From the NCBI RefSeq assembly GCF_000214665.1, contig NC_015572.1, positions 4,774,001-4,838,000 on the forward strand: 64,000 nucleotides of DNA. Reading direction: 5' to 3'. The position numbers and the translations under genes were made by a program. The DNA comes from Methylomonas methanica MC09. Lineage in GTDB: Bacteria > Pseudomonadota > Gammaproteobacteria > Methylococcales > Methylomonadaceae. Under the pieces are notes generated by a model. That model was not told where the DNA came from. It saw only the letters and a program-made list of their open reading frames with translations, and searched no databases. Positions 33,901 to 42,098 of the stretch are shown here, in pieces (position 1 is the stretch's first letter; the number at the start of each line of letters is the position of its first letter).

Positions 33901-34170
33901 ACGGTCGCCACTGCGCCGATAGGCCAGCGCCAGTCCCCAGGCCGCCAGAATACTGTAGACATTATCCCGCACCCAGGCGTCGGTATAGTTGCCGTGCGTG
34001 GTGACCGCGGTACTGGCCGGCAACAAGCCGCTGACCCAATCCTGCCGGTTGAGAATAATGCCTTGAACCTGACGATAATAACTTTCCAGGCCATCCGGCG
34101 CCGAAGAGGGAGAATTGCCCGTGGGCGCTTGGGTCGCTGACATATTCTGACTGAAAAATTGTTTATACAT
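30907..34170 (-). CDS. Glycoside hydrolase family 15/phosphorylase kinase regulatory-like protein
   Basis: The 1087-residue protein looks like the GH15-type proteins related to the regulatory subunits of phosphorylase kinase. The N-terminal (alpha/alpha)6 domain has GNYTDAWVRDNVYSILAAWGLALAYRR, DVVVGDHEWGHLQLDATSLFL, YGIWERGNKMNHGQAELNASSIGMA and CEWPLFFCYLLLNGLF, all resembling glucoamylase active-site blocks. About 500 further residues of less familiar sequence follow. There is no signal peptide, so it works in the cytoplasm, perhaps on glycogen or as a regulator. It lies 11 bases upstream of glk in the same operon. Starts at 34170 or 34143 are both possible. Confidence 0.85.
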   Translation of the reverse strand: MYKQFFSQNMSATQAPTGNSPSSAPDGLESYYRQVQGIILNRQDWVSGLLPASTAVTTHGNYTDAWVRDNVYSILAAWGLALAYRRSGDRPDRTYELEQSVVKLMRGLLTAMMRQSAKVEKFKHSQEPLDALHAKYDTHSGDVVVGDHEWGHLQLDATSLFLLMLAQMTASGLRIVFTLDEVNFVQNLVHYISRAYRTPDYGIWERGNKMNHGQAELNASSIGMAKAALEALANFNLFGKDGGQSSIIHVISDDIARTRITLESLLPRESISKEVDAAVLSVTGFPAFAVDNPELRHKTQAAIVEKLQGRYGCKRFLLDGHQTVLEDHNRLHYEPHELKQFADIECEWPLFFCYLLLNGLFKGDEQSALDYRRKLEALRVEENGQWLLPELYWVPAEAVEAEKANPHSQQRSPNENVPLVWAQSLFILGCLLQDGFIDLADIDPLGRHLVTEQQSLACVQVALLAEDEAVQAELTRLRIPCQTRAEVAPIQVREASELAAAYTQVGRNDRIGLSGRPLRQLRTLSTSKLYELAGEPLLFLPQFLDQKGFYIAMDNQLLIQRLQLELAYVAKHWDKPGQPLVVINIKQNMLVGDDGQALLGFIQQLQTGDLNGVSIRLASVAAFLDTVCREKIGYLHDFRFSEVIWSEPERPFSQLLTQGDSLPQPLDSYQQTEWEIGDDEVLLAELQHNPNLFAQLEALAILSQRHGLDYSCGLNNGSGRSARVRDLLEEVYLRAGDMHLWQIVRRCAGLLGKYDINLEQAATEILVRQHGLTVGRAYSGKATLRRPTDSWQILETIRTFNPDDSSQQILTQELIIYLGMLIKLNPALFADMHTIRIGHILQLIIARQKRLGNSSLDAAFNEILALPPHCLSLLVRETLEDYGNSETQLGRVETLHYEGERRGLGAARFPVSMDPLHFGGAEDWYAWREQQGSVGRENEEFFGGIWDLLHHCKGLMIGEKYNSKRRIDSDIMLAQMTAGEQSFRLHINHVLNKIEAPVYRQLSVEALRALVSIVRNNPELYIDDTLVTDILIGHAVRICWLQAHPQYYDHYDDCVSLAWQAFYQLPPHALANGILDALVYLLNHNQN

Positions 34171-34184
34171 CGATGAGAAGGGGC

Positions 34185-34751
34185 TTATGCCTTGGGTAAA
34201 GTGACGCCGACCTGTCCCTGATATTTTCCGCCTCTATCCTTATAGGAGGTTTCGCAGATTTGATCGCCGCCGAAAAACAGCATTTGCGCCACCCCTTCGT
34301 TGGCGTAGATTTTGGCCGGCAATGGCGTAGTATTGGAAAATTCCAGCGTCACATGGCCTTCCCACTCCGGCTCCAAGGGTGTGACGTTGACGATGATGCC
34401 GCAGCGGGCATAAGTCGATTTGCCCAAGCAAACCACCAGCACATCGCGGGGAATACGAAAATACTCCACGGTCCGCGCCAGGGCGAAGGAATTGGGCGGA
34501 ATGATGCAGACATCCGACTTTACATCAACGAAGCTGCCTTCGTCGAAATCCTTGGGGTCGACGATGGTGGAATTGATATTGGTGAAGATTTTAAATTCGT
34601 TGGAACAGCGCACATCGTAGCCGTAACTGGATGTGCCGTAGGAAATAATGCGACCCTGTTCGGACTCCCGAACCTGTCCGGCTTGAAACGGTTCTATCAT
34701 GCCGTGTTGCTCGGACATACGGCGTATCCATTGGTCTGATTTTATGCTCAT
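34185..34751 (-). CDS. dcd: dCTP deaminase
   Basis: Dcd deaminates dCTP to dUTP and supplies most dUMP for thymidylate in gammaproteobacteria. The 188-residue protein begins [15 protein letters not shown]. It contains [66 protein letters not shown], with the catalytic Glu region, and [10 protein letters not shown]. The C-terminus [19 protein letters not shown] is complete. It is the first gene of a run with the GH15-like and glk genes, 14 bases apart. Confidence 0.97.
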   Translation of the reverse strand: MSIKSDQWIRRMSEQHGMIEPFQAGQVRESEQGRIISYGTSSYGYDVRCSNEFKIFTNINSTIVDPKDFDEGSFVDVKSDVCIIPPNSFALARTVEYFRIPRDVLVVCLGKSTYARCGIIVNVTPLEPEWEGHVTLEFSNTTPLPAKIYANEGVAQMLFFGGDQICETSYKDRGGKYQGQVGVTLPKA

Positions 34752-34818
34752 GTGGCTTGTGGCAATTAAATAATAAACAAGCCGTCAAAATAGCATATTG
34801 AAGCGGAAAAATTTAGCC

Positions 34819-36393
34819 TTAATCGGCCTCAACCCGCAGCAACAGTCGATTTAATTTATCCCAGACCTGGGATTGGGATACAAGGTCGTCGACAGCACCA
34901 TTATTGTGCAATTCCACCGCGTAAATCCGCTCTTCGGCAGTCAATGGCTCACTGGCGCCTTTTAATAAATCCAGCACCGTATTATCGGCTTCCGAGGCGT
35001 CGTTTCGGCGCTGATTTATGCGCTGCCGTTGCAGTGCCTCATCGATACCGATATCGACAATGGCAAACGGCATGTTCAGCTGAGCGGCCAGACTTAAAAA
35101 CTGCCCGCGTTCCGCTTGCTTTAAAAAAGCCGCATCGACGATCACTGAAAAACCCGATCGCAGGATGTCGCCGGCCAGCTGCAGTAAATGCCGATAGGTT
35201 TTGACGGTGGCTTCCGGACTATAGATACCGCCACCCAAATCGGAATGGCTGGCTTGCTGCGGCTGTATACCAAACAAACGTTTGCGTTCGACGTCGGAGC
35301 GGATCCGGATAAAACCCAGCCGCTCCAGAATCAGTTGCGATACCGTGGTTTTGCCGCAGCCCGGCAGGCCGTGCGTGATGAGCAAGCCGGGCTGCGGCGC
35401 TCTGTAAAACCGTTCGGCCAAATCCAGATAACCCCGACATAGCCCCAGGCCATGTTGCCCACCCAGTTGGGCCGCGCGAATGGCGCTGACTTTTGCCATC
35501 ACCATGGCCCGATATCCCAAATAAAACCGCAACACGCTCAAGCCGCCATAGTCGCCGCTGGCTTGCAAATAGGCATCTAAAAAAGCATAAGCCAAATTCG
35601 GCCGCAGCCGCTGCTGCAAATCCATCAGCAAAAAGGCGATATCGTTCATGACGTCGATCCAACGCAAGGCCGGATTGAACTCGATGCCGTCGAAAGGCGT
35701 CGGCTGCCCGTCCAGCAACACGATATTGCCTAAATGCAAATCGCCGTGGCATTCCCGCACTTGGCCGGCTCGCAGTCGTTGATCGAACAGCCCCCGGCAG
35801 GAAGCAAATTCCTGTTCGCTGGCCGCCTGCAGACCGGCAAGCCGTGCAGCATGGGATTCATCCAATAACAGGGCCAATTGCTGAAAATTTTGTCTGGCCG
35901 GCAATGCCACGGCGTCGGCATCGCCATACCCTGAATCCGCTACAGCCGGCGGCAGACCGGCGTGAAATTCCGCCAGAGTAATAGCCAAACTTTGCATATG
36001 TTGTCGCGTCAAGGCACCGCGCGCCAGCACATGATCCAACAAATCTTCTTCGGCAAAGCGCTGCATCTTAACGGCATATTCAAAGGCCGGTTCGGCATCG
36101 AAAACCGGCTGCCGCGGGCTACCGCCTATACCGACCACAGCCAAATAAAGGCCTGGCGCCAGCCGCCGGTTTAAACGCAACTCTTCCCGACAAAACAAGT
36201 GCCGTTGGGCCAATTCGGAAAAATCGAGAAAGCCGAAGTCGACCGGCTTTTTAATTTTGTAGACGAAGTCGCCGGCCAACAAAACCCACGAAATATGGGT
36301 TTCCAGCAGGCGTATCGATTCCGCCGGATGCGGGTAACGGGCAGGGTTTTTTAAAGATTCGATCAATGTGCAATCCAAATCGCCCTTAACCAT
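34819..36393 (-). CDS. Two-domain APH-like kinase/AAA P-loop protein
   Basis: The 524-residue protein has two parts. Residues 1-330 resemble an aminoglycoside phosphotransferase-type domain: THISWVLLAGDFVYKIKKPVDFGFLDFS, then VRECHGDLHLGNIVLLDGQPTPFDGIEFN with the catalytic HGD. Residues 340-524 are a P-loop kinase of the AAA_33/zeta-like type, with LITHGLPGCGKTTVSQLI as Walker A and a VIVDAAFLKQAER loop. Fusions of this kind are widespread in proteobacteria and have no known substrate. The gene lies upstream of dcd in the same orientation. Confidence 0.85.
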   Translation of the reverse strand: MVKGDLDCTLIESLKNPARYPHPAESIRLLETHISWVLLAGDFVYKIKKPVDFGFLDFSELAQRHLFCREELRLNRRLAPGLYLAVVGIGGSPRQPVFDAEPAFEYAVKMQRFAEEDLLDHVLARGALTRQHMQSLAITLAEFHAGLPPAVADSGYGDADAVALPARQNFQQLALLLDESHAARLAGLQAASEQEFASCRGLFDQRLRAGQVRECHGDLHLGNIVLLDGQPTPFDGIEFNPALRWIDVMNDIAFLLMDLQQRLRPNLAYAFLDAYLQASGDYGGLSVLRFYLGYRAMVMAKVSAIRAAQLGGQHGLGLCRGYLDLAERFYRAPQPGLLITHGLPGCGKTTVSQLILERLGFIRIRSDVERKRLFGIQPQQASHSDLGGGIYSPEATVKTYRHLLQLAGDILRSGFSVIVDAAFLKQAERGQFLSLAAQLNMPFAIVDIGIDEALQRQRINQRRNDASEADNTVLDLLKGASEPLTAEERIYAVELHNNGAVDDLVSQSQVWDKLNRLLLRVEAD

Positions 36394-36494
36394 GGATTTT
36401 CCTGCATCCCAGTTGAAATGAAAGCCTGAAATAAGGCATTTTAGAGACTAAAAATACCCATGCTGCGTTCAAATAACGACATAGGCGGACTTTA

Positions 36495-37091
36495 TCAAGG
36501 CGCTTGATTCTTTAATTTGTATTGTAACTTCAACCAAACCCCAAACCGGGTCAACGCCCAGCCACGGGTGAAAATATCGACACTCAAGCAAAAACAGATA
36601 AACCACATCGAGGACAAGGGCCATTCTTGCCATAGCAAAATACCCAGAAATACCGACAACATGCCGCCGAATGTCGCCACGTTGAAATGGGAAAAGTGTA
36701 CCGCATAGCCGGCAAACACCCGGAATAAACCTTTTATCATCAAATATGCCGCAGCCAGCATAATCAATTTGTCTGCGGATTTGCTCAGCTCGGTAAGCAA
36801 AACGATCCCGACAATGGAATCTAAAACCGCAATCTGCAAATTGGTATAAAACTCTTTGGTGCGGCGCCAAAACAGGGCATCCAAACTGGAAAAAGCCCCG
36901 CTGGCCAGAATCACAATGGCCACCATCGGCAACCATGAACTGTCTTGAAACATGATCCTGACATCCGGGATTAGCAGGGAAAACAACGTTAATAGCCCAC
37001 CGGAAACCGTCAACACCAATCCGCGCACAAACAAGGTGTTACGCTGCGGCAAGAAATGATCGAAATCGGTATATCCTTCAATTTGGCTCAT
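36495..37091 (-). CDS. HdeD-like (DUF308) membrane protein
   Basis: From the ATG at 37091, which has AGGGGG just upstream, the protein has 198 residues with about six hydrophobic segments, for example LFVRGLVLTVSGGLLTLFSLL, WLPMVAIVILASGAFSSLDALFW, LQIAVLDSIVGIVLLTEL and FGGMLSVFLGILLW. The repeated short-loop layout is typical of HdeD, which in E. coli is linked to acid resistance. No partner genes such as hdeA or hdeB lie nearby, so the role is open. Confidence 0.7.
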   Translation of the reverse strand: MSQIEGYTDFDHFLPQRNTLFVRGLVLTVSGGLLTLFSLLIPDVRIMFQDSSWLPMVAIVILASGAFSSLDALFWRRTKEFYTNLQIAVLDSIVGIVLLTELSKSADKLIMLAAAYLMIKGLFRVFAGYAVHFSHFNVATFGGMLSVFLGILLWQEWPLSSMWFICFCLSVDIFTRGWALTRFGVWLKLQYKLKNQAP

Positions 37092-37309
37092 ACATCCCCC
37101 TAAGATATTGTTGATCAATTAACCGCCGCCAGCTTTAAAAAAGTTTCTTGTCTTTAAGGCAAATACTCGAAATGCACAATAGACCCGTAGACTAAAGAAT
37201 CGTTTTAATCAAGGGCTCATTAAAAATTCGGCACATTGCATCCTTGGATGCTTCGCGCGACTTTTGCCGAAAAACTCAATAGAAATCCTAGACAAAGCTG
37301 CCATTACGA

Positions 37310-37642
37310 TTAATCGTTGCGGAACAAGTCCATGATCATTTTCTTTTCATCTTCCGCCAAAATATCATCCGACGCAAACCGATTGGATCTGCGCAGATGC
37401 TTGGCGGCCAAGGAATTTCTTCGCTGAGTACGTCGCTCCGCCGCACGCCGATCCGCCGTACGACGCTCCATTTCTCTACGATCGTACTTTGGCCATAACT
37501 CATAGCTCTCCTTCATCACGGCTATCCATTCAGCTGAATTGAATGGATAGGGATTAGTCCTTCTTTCGCTCTGACGTCTCGAATGATTTCGGCGAAAATG
37601 CGTATCTGTATTCATGGCAATTAACAATTGTTCAACCTTCAT
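37310..37642 (-). CDS. Small arginine-rich hypothetical protein
   Basis: This protein of about 110 residues is dominated by RR-containing repeats (HSRRQSERRTNPY, DRREMERRTADRRAAERRTQRRNS) and ends in an acidic helix (ILAEDEKKMIMDLF). Such ERR/DRR stretches resemble nucleic-acid or membrane-surface binding segments, but no known domain is visible. The start is uncertain: ATG codons at 37642 and 37615 both lack a good ribosome site. Confidence 0.6.
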   Translation of the reverse strand: MKVEQLLIAMNTDTHFRRNHSRRQSERRTNPYPFNSAEWIAVMKESYELWPKYDRREMERRTADRRAAERRTQRRNSLAAKHLRRSNRFASDDILAEDEKKMIMDLFRND

Positions 37643-37835
37643 GCTAACGGCGGCTCTGTGGGCAAGGAAACACAAAATTTGTGTTGTACATCAATATCTT
37701 AATTCAATATATCAGCTTTTAAGCCGCCTTGCTAACCGCTTATGTTTCACCTTACCCACCCTGACTTAAACATTTCTGAACATAATTGGTTCATGGTCAA
37801 GCCCGCTCGCGAAGAACATTCAGGCTTTACATTAA

Positions 37836-37847
37836 AGACGACCGGTC
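37836..37847. promoter_or_regulatory. Candidate TetR operator upstream of its own gene
   Basis: AGACGACCGGTC, with the palindromic core GACCGGTC, lies 13 bases before the tetR start. The same 12 bases recur at 39112-39123 before the DUF4242 gene. NemR-like TetR proteins are known to bind GACC/GGTC-type palindromes. Confidence 0.7.
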
Positions 37848-37860
37848 GCATAATTCACCC

Positions 37861-38457
37861 ATGCCGAATTTAAAACCCAAACAAATTAAGAAAGACAAAC
37901 TGCTGGAACAGGGGGTTAGCCTGTTGCTGGAAAAAGGCTACCACGCTACCGGCTTGAAGGAGATTCTGGATACGGTACAGATTCCCAAAGGCTCTTTTTA
38001 CAGCTATTTCAACAGCAAGGAACAATTTGCCGCGGAAGCGGTCAGCCACTACATAGAGCCTTTTATCCTTCGTTTATCGGCGCATTTACAAAATCCGGCG
38101 CTGGACGGTTTATCGGCTTTAAAGACTTATTATGCGGAACTGATAACGGAAGTTGAGCAGACCGGTTTTAAAGGCGGCTGCTTGCTGGGCAACCTGATGG
38201 GCGAGGTCGGCGATACCAGCCCCTTATGCCAAAAATCTTTGCTGGATGCCGTCGGACGCTATAGTGATTTGCAAAGAATCGCCTTGGAGCGCGGCCAAAA
38301 ACAGGGCAAGGTACGCTTGGACAGGTCGGCTAAAAGTATGGCCGACCTGATGCTGAACAGCTGGCAAGGCGCGTTGCTGCGTATGAAAGTCGAACAATCC
38401 GTGGAACCCTTGAAAGCGGTTTGTCGGGATTTGCTGGACGATTATTTTGGGGTTTGA
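37861..38457 (+). CDS. TetR/AcrR family transcriptional regulator
   Basis: From the ATG at 37861 the protein has about 198 residues. The N-terminal helix-turn-helix is clear: DKLLEQGVSLLLEKGYHATGLKEILDTVQIPKGSFYSYFNSKEQFAAE. The C-terminal half, with GFKGGCLLGNLMGEV, matches the NemR/AcuR-like TetR group that senses electrophiles or small organic molecules, and its single Cys in GGCLLGN may be the sensor. The frame is open further upstream, but its own likely operator lies there. It is predicted to repress itself and the DUF4242-SBP56 genes, which share the operator sequence. Confidence 0.88.
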   Translation: MPNLKPKQIKKDKLLEQGVSLLLEKGYHATGLKEILDTVQIPKGSFYSYFNSKEQFAAEAVSHYIEPFILRLSAHLQNPALDGLSALKTYYAELITEVEQTGFKGGCLLGNLMGEVGDTSPLCQKSLLDAVGRYSDLQRIALERGQKQGKVRLDRSAKSMADLMLNSWQGALLRMKVEQSVEPLKAVCRDLLDDYFGV

Positions 38458-38556
38458 CAGCAATATCCGAACTAATGGTTCTATCTAAGGTTGCAACTTG
38501 CACTGGGGTTTAGTGTGTTCAAATTTTCTGTTCAATGTCAAAACCAGGGAGGTTTA

Positions 38557-38946
38557 ATGTACTTTTGGGGAGCCTTTCCGGCGACACTCCAAATGTTCTT
38601 TATGGCACCGATAGTTACTGATGTAACCCCCTGGCATTTAGGTCAGCTTTGGTTTGCTGCAGCTTTGTTAGGCGTTGTTGGACTTTGGATGGCGGTATTT
38701 CAAAGTTCGTTTGAGTTTCGTTTTTGTTGCGCCGTAACCTTTATTTTTCTCGTCGCAGGAATGACCGCTGCAATTCCAGTTTTTATTCCACTAATGTGGA
38801 TTATTTTAAAAAGTTTCGTGCAATCACCTGATGCTATTCTAAATTTGAGTACTTGGTTAGGTTTTTGGATATTTTATGGCCCTTTGATTTGCGCTTTACA
38901 TTTTTGCACTAAAAACATTGTTGTGAGGCTGAAACCTGGGCCATAG
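38557..38946 (+). CDS. Small multi-pass membrane protein
   Basis: I do not recognise this protein of about 129 residues. It has four hydrophobic segments (FWGAFPATLQMFFMAPIV, LWFAAALLGVVGLWMAVF, FRFCCAVTFIFLVAGMTAAIPVFI and LGFWIFYGPLICALHFC). AGGGAGG lies just before the ATG at 38557 and fixes the start. It stands between tetR and the second operator, and its AT-richer codons suggest a separate origin. Confidence 0.65.
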   Translation: MYFWGAFPATLQMFFMAPIVTDVTPWHLGQLWFAAALLGVVGLWMAVFQSSFEFRFCCAVTFIFLVAGMTAAIPVFIPLMWIILKSFVQSPDAILNLSTWLGFWIFYGPLICALHFCTKNIVVRLKPGP

Positions 38947-39111
38947 AAAGCTGTTTTATGGCTCCCAAGATCCAGAGCTTCTCGGCTGGGCTGAATGCAA
39001 TGAAACCCAGCAATGACAGGGCGCCTAGCTCGATCTCGCTTTCGCACTAACCAACCGACGAATCGAAATAACCGCTGCCCGCCCGGCAGCATTTTTTAAC
39101 ACCGGTAAATT

Positions 39112-39123
39112 AGACGACCGGTC
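39112..39123. promoter_or_regulatory. Candidate TetR operator upstream of DUF4242-SBP56 genes
   Basis: AGACGACCGGTC is identical to the site at 37836-37847 before tetR. It lies 18 bases before the DUF4242 start, where a bound repressor would block transcription. Confidence 0.72.
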
Positions 39124-39141
39124 ATTTATTAGGAGTTTATC

Positions 39142-39417
39142 ATGCCAAAATTTATTATAGAACGCGATATTCCCGGAGCCGGTAAACTGACTCCAACCGA
39201 ACTGCACGGAATCGCCCAAAAATCATGCTGCGTATTGCGCGACATGGGACCGCAAATTCAATGGCTGCACAGCTATGTTACTGGCGATAAAGTCTATTGC
39301 ATCTACATTGCCGATAGCGAACAAGCAATTCGCGAACACGCTACTCAGGGCGGTTTCCCGGCGAATCGCATAGAAGAAATCAAGACCATCATCGACCCCA
39401 CCACGGCCGATGCTTGA
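39142..39417 (+). CDS. DUF4242 small protein (SCO4226-like, possible metal binding)
   Basis: The 91-residue protein begins MPKFIIERDIPGAGKLTPTEL and continues with VLRDMGPQIQWLHSYVTGDKVYCIYIA and EHATQGGFPANRIEEIKTIIDP, the pattern of the DUF4242 ferredoxin-like fold. A Streptomyces relative (SCO4226) has been described as nickel-binding. AGGAG lies before the ATG. It is transcribed with the SBP56 gene 29 bases downstream, so a role in metal or sulfur handling is reasonable but inferred. Confidence 0.82.
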   Translation: MPKFIIERDIPGAGKLTPTELHGIAQKSCCVLRDMGPQIQWLHSYVTGDKVYCIYIADSEQAIREHATQGGFPANRIEEIKTIIDPTTADA

Positions 39418-39446
39418 TTAATTACCACCACAAGGGGAGAGAGAAC

Positions 39447-40772
39447 ATGATAACCATACCGAAAAAACTCATACACTTTAGCGTCGCCTTACTGCTCGGC
39501 AGCGCCAGCCTGTCGGCAGCGGCCGACGAAACCTGCGCCTCGCCCTATATGGCGAAAATCACCGGACAGGAAGATTTCGTCTACATCTGGACTTTAGGTT
39601 CGGAAGGGGTCGGCGACGAGCAGGACAAATTGGTCACCGTCGATGTCAATCCGAAGTCGCCAAAATACGGCAAGGTGGTCGCCAGCCTGTCGGTCGGCGG
39701 CCGTAACGAAGCTCATCATTCCGATTTTACCGACGACCGCCGCTTCCTGTGGGCCGGCGGCCTGGACACCAACAAAATCTTCATATTCGATGTCGCCAGC
39801 GACCCGGCCAAGCCTAAATTGACCAAAACCATCACAGATTTTGTCGCCAAAAGCGGCGGCGTGGTCGGCCCACATAGCTTGTACGCCTTGCCGGGACGCA
39901 TGATCATCACCGGCCTGTCCAACAACAAAGACCACGGCGGCCGTACCGCGATTGTGGAATACAGCAACGCCGGCGACTATATAGCGACCTATTGGCTGCC
40001 CACCGATAGCAATCTGCAGGGCGCCATCAAATCCGGCAAATATGCCGACGGTTACAATTACGACGTGCGGGTGTTGCCGCGTAAAAACCTGATGCTGACC
40101 TCCTCTTTCACCGGTTGGTCGAATTACATGATGGATTTCGGCAAAATGCTGGCCGACCCGGAAGCCATGAAGCGTTTCGGTAATACGGTAGTGCAATGGG
40201 ACCTGCACAGTCGCCAACCGAAAAAAGTCTTCGACGTGCCGGGCGCGCCGCTGGAAATCCGCTGCGCTTGGGGCGAGAGTCATAATTACTGCTTTACCAG
40301 CACGGCCTTGACCTCGAAAATCTGGCTGATCCATCAGGACGACAAAGGCGAATGGCAAGCCAAGGATGTGGCCGATATCGGCGATCCCAGCAAAATACCG
40401 CTACCGGTGGATATTTCCATCTCCAGCGACGATAAAACCCTGTGGGTCAACACCTTTATGGACGGTATGACCCGCCGTTTCGACATCAGCGACCCGTTCC
40501 ACCCCAAACAAGTGTTCGAGAAAAAAATCGCCTCCCAAGTCAACATGGTTTCATCCAGCTGGGACGGCAAACGCCTGTATTACACCTCGTCATTATTGGC
40601 CAACTGGGATAAGAAGGGCGCTGATAACGAGCAGTTCTTCAAAGCCTATAGCTGGGACGGTAATAAACTTGAGGAACAATTCTCTATCGACTTTACCAAG
40701 GAAAAATTGGGCCGGGCACATCAAATGCGCTTTGGCGCTTATTCGCTGTACGGTAAAAAAGCCGACATGTAA
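39447..40772 (+). CDS. Periplasmic selenium-binding protein 56 family (methanethiol oxidase-like)
   Basis: From the ATG at 39447, preceded by AGGGGAGAGAG, the protein has 441 residues. It starts with a Sec signal peptide ending near SAAA. The rest matches SBP56, a seven-bladed propeller: CASPYMAKITGQEDFVYIWTLG, GRNEAHHSDF, GGVVGPHSLYALPG, PGAPLEIRCAWG, LPVDISISSDDKTLWVNTF and LGRAHQMRFG. Bacterial MtoX, a copper enzyme oxidising methanethiol to formaldehyde, H2S and H2O2, belongs to this family. Methanethiol oxidation would suit a methylotroph, but mtoX genes usually have SCO1 and MauG neighbours, which are absent here. Confidence 0.88.
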   Translation: MITIPKKLIHFSVALLLGSASLSAAADETCASPYMAKITGQEDFVYIWTLGSEGVGDEQDKLVTVDVNPKSPKYGKVVASLSVGGRNEAHHSDFTDDRRFLWAGGLDTNKIFIFDVASDPAKPKLTKTITDFVAKSGGVVGPHSLYALPGRMIITGLSNNKDHGGRTAIVEYSNAGDYIATYWLPTDSNLQGAIKSGKYADGYNYDVRVLPRKNLMLTSSFTGWSNYMMDFGKMLADPEAMKRFGNTVVQWDLHSRQPKKVFDVPGAPLEIRCAWGESHNYCFTSTALTSKIWLIHQDDKGEWQAKDVADIGDPSKIPLPVDISISSDDKTLWVNTFMDGMTRRFDISDPFHPKQVFEKKIASQVNMVSSSWDGKRLYYTSSLLANWDKKGADNEQFFKAYSWDGNKLEEQFSIDFTKEKLGRAHQMRFGAYSLYGKKADM

Positions 40773-40786
40773 TTTTTAACCCCGGC

Positions 40787-40850
40787 CGGCTTATCCAGCT
40801 CCCTGCCCCTTTTTTGGAAAGGGGATTACGCTGGATGAGCCGTATTTTTT
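40787..40850 (+). terminator. Large two-layer terminator after SBP56 gene
   Basis: CGGCTTATCCAGC pairs with GCTGGATGAGCCG (one mismatch) around an inner CCCCTT/AAGGGG hairpin, and TATTTTTT follows. Confidence 0.8.
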
Positions 40851-40961
40851 AACCCGTTCGCGTAGCGGGTTAAATTTATCCCCTCAAAACTGCCGCTTTG
40901 AAAATCAGTCAGGACGCGGTAGGCTAACAGCTTCAAGCCTCTCCAGCACGCCCCCCACACC

Positions 40962-42098
40962 ATGAAAACTAAATCCCTGGTTATCGTCGTAGCTCTGGCA
41001 CTACTGATTGCCCTATTTTTCTACAGTCGGCGCCCTAAACCGGTAGCGGTAGAGATTTACACCGTGACGACCGGCCCAGTGCAATCCACGGTAGCCAATA
41101 CCCGGGTCGGCACGATCAAAGCCTGCCGCCGCGCATATCTAGCCCCGGCAACCGGCGGCCAAGTGGCCCTGCTGCATGTCAAGGAAGGCGATAAGGTCAA
41201 ACAAGGTCAATTGTTGCTGGAAGTCTGGAACCAGGATTTAAAAGCCCAAGTTAGCTTGCAAAAAGCCCAGGTCAAGGCCAATAGAGCCAGCGCCGAGCAG
41301 GCTTGTCAATTGGCGGGTAGCGCCGAACGCGAAGCCGCCCGTTTATCCCGCCTGCAAACCAGCAAGCAAATCGTTTCGGTGGAACAGGTCGATAAAGCCG
41401 TCAGTAACAGCAAATCGCAGCGCGCGGCCTGCCGGGCGGCGCAACAGAGTATTGAAGTAGCGGAGCAGCAAGTGGCGGTTGCCGAAGCCGCCGTGCGCCG
41501 CACCCTGGTGCTGGCACCTTTCGACGGTACCGTGGCCGAAGTGAATGCCGAGCTCGGCGAATTCGTCACACCGTCACCGCCCGGTATCCCAACCTTGCCG
41601 CCTATCGATTTACTGGATGTCAGCTGCCTGACGGTATCGGCACCGATAGACGAAGTCGACGCCGCCGCGCTGAAAACCGGCATGCGGGCTTGCGTGTCCT
41701 TGGACGCCTTCCCGGAAAAGCGCTGCTCGGGCGTCGTCACCCGTATCGCGCCCTACGTGTTGGAAAAGGAAAAACAGGCTCGCACCGTGGAAGTAGAAGT
41801 TACGCTTAGGGATCCCAAGGATCTGACGGAATTATTACCCGGCTACAGCGCCGATATAGAAGTACAGCTGGCGAAAAAACAGGATGTGCCGCGTTTGCCG
41901 GCGGAAGCCATTTTGGAAAACAACCGGGTATTAAAATTAGACGATGACAATGTGTTGCACGAACAAAGCTTTCAACCCGGCTTATCCAACTGGAGCTATA
42001 CCGAAGTCGTGTCCGGCCTAAAACCCGGCGACCGGGTCGCGATGTCGATCGGTAAGGATGGTGTAGTGGATGGCGCCAAGGTCGACATCAAACCATGA
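40962..42098 (+). CDS. Periplasmic adaptor (membrane fusion protein) of a MacA/HlyD type exporter
   Basis: The 378-residue protein has an N-terminal membrane anchor (SLVIVVALALLIALFFYSRR) and then the usual adaptor order. The lipoyl half-motif VALLHVKEGDKVKQGQLLLEV is followed by a coiled-coil hairpin with many KAQ/AEQ helices, then the returning lipoyl half RTLVLAPFDGTVAEVNAELGEFV and beta-barrel regions. It links an inner-membrane exporter to an outer-membrane channel. Its stop overlaps the start of the ABC ATPase gene (ATGA), so the two proteins work together. Several cysteines (TIKACRRA, EQACQLA, QRAACRAA, VSCLT, RACVSL, KRCSG) are unusual for an adaptor. Confidence 0.9.
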   Translation: MKTKSLVIVVALALLIALFFYSRRPKPVAVEIYTVTTGPVQSTVANTRVGTIKACRRAYLAPATGGQVALLHVKEGDKVKQGQLLLEVWNQDLKAQVSLQKAQVKANRASAEQACQLAGSAEREAARLSRLQTSKQIVSVEQVDKAVSNSKSQRAACRAAQQSIEVAEQQVAVAEAAVRRTLVLAPFDGTVAEVNAELGEFVTPSPPGIPTLPPIDLLDVSCLTVSAPIDEVDAAALKTGMRACVSLDAFPEKRCSGVVTRIAPYVLEKEKQARTVEVEVTLRDPKDLTELLPGYSADIEVQLAKKQDVPRLPAEAILENNRVLKLDDDNVLHEQSFQPGLSNWSYTEVVSGLKPGDRVAMSIGKDGVVDGAKVDIKP

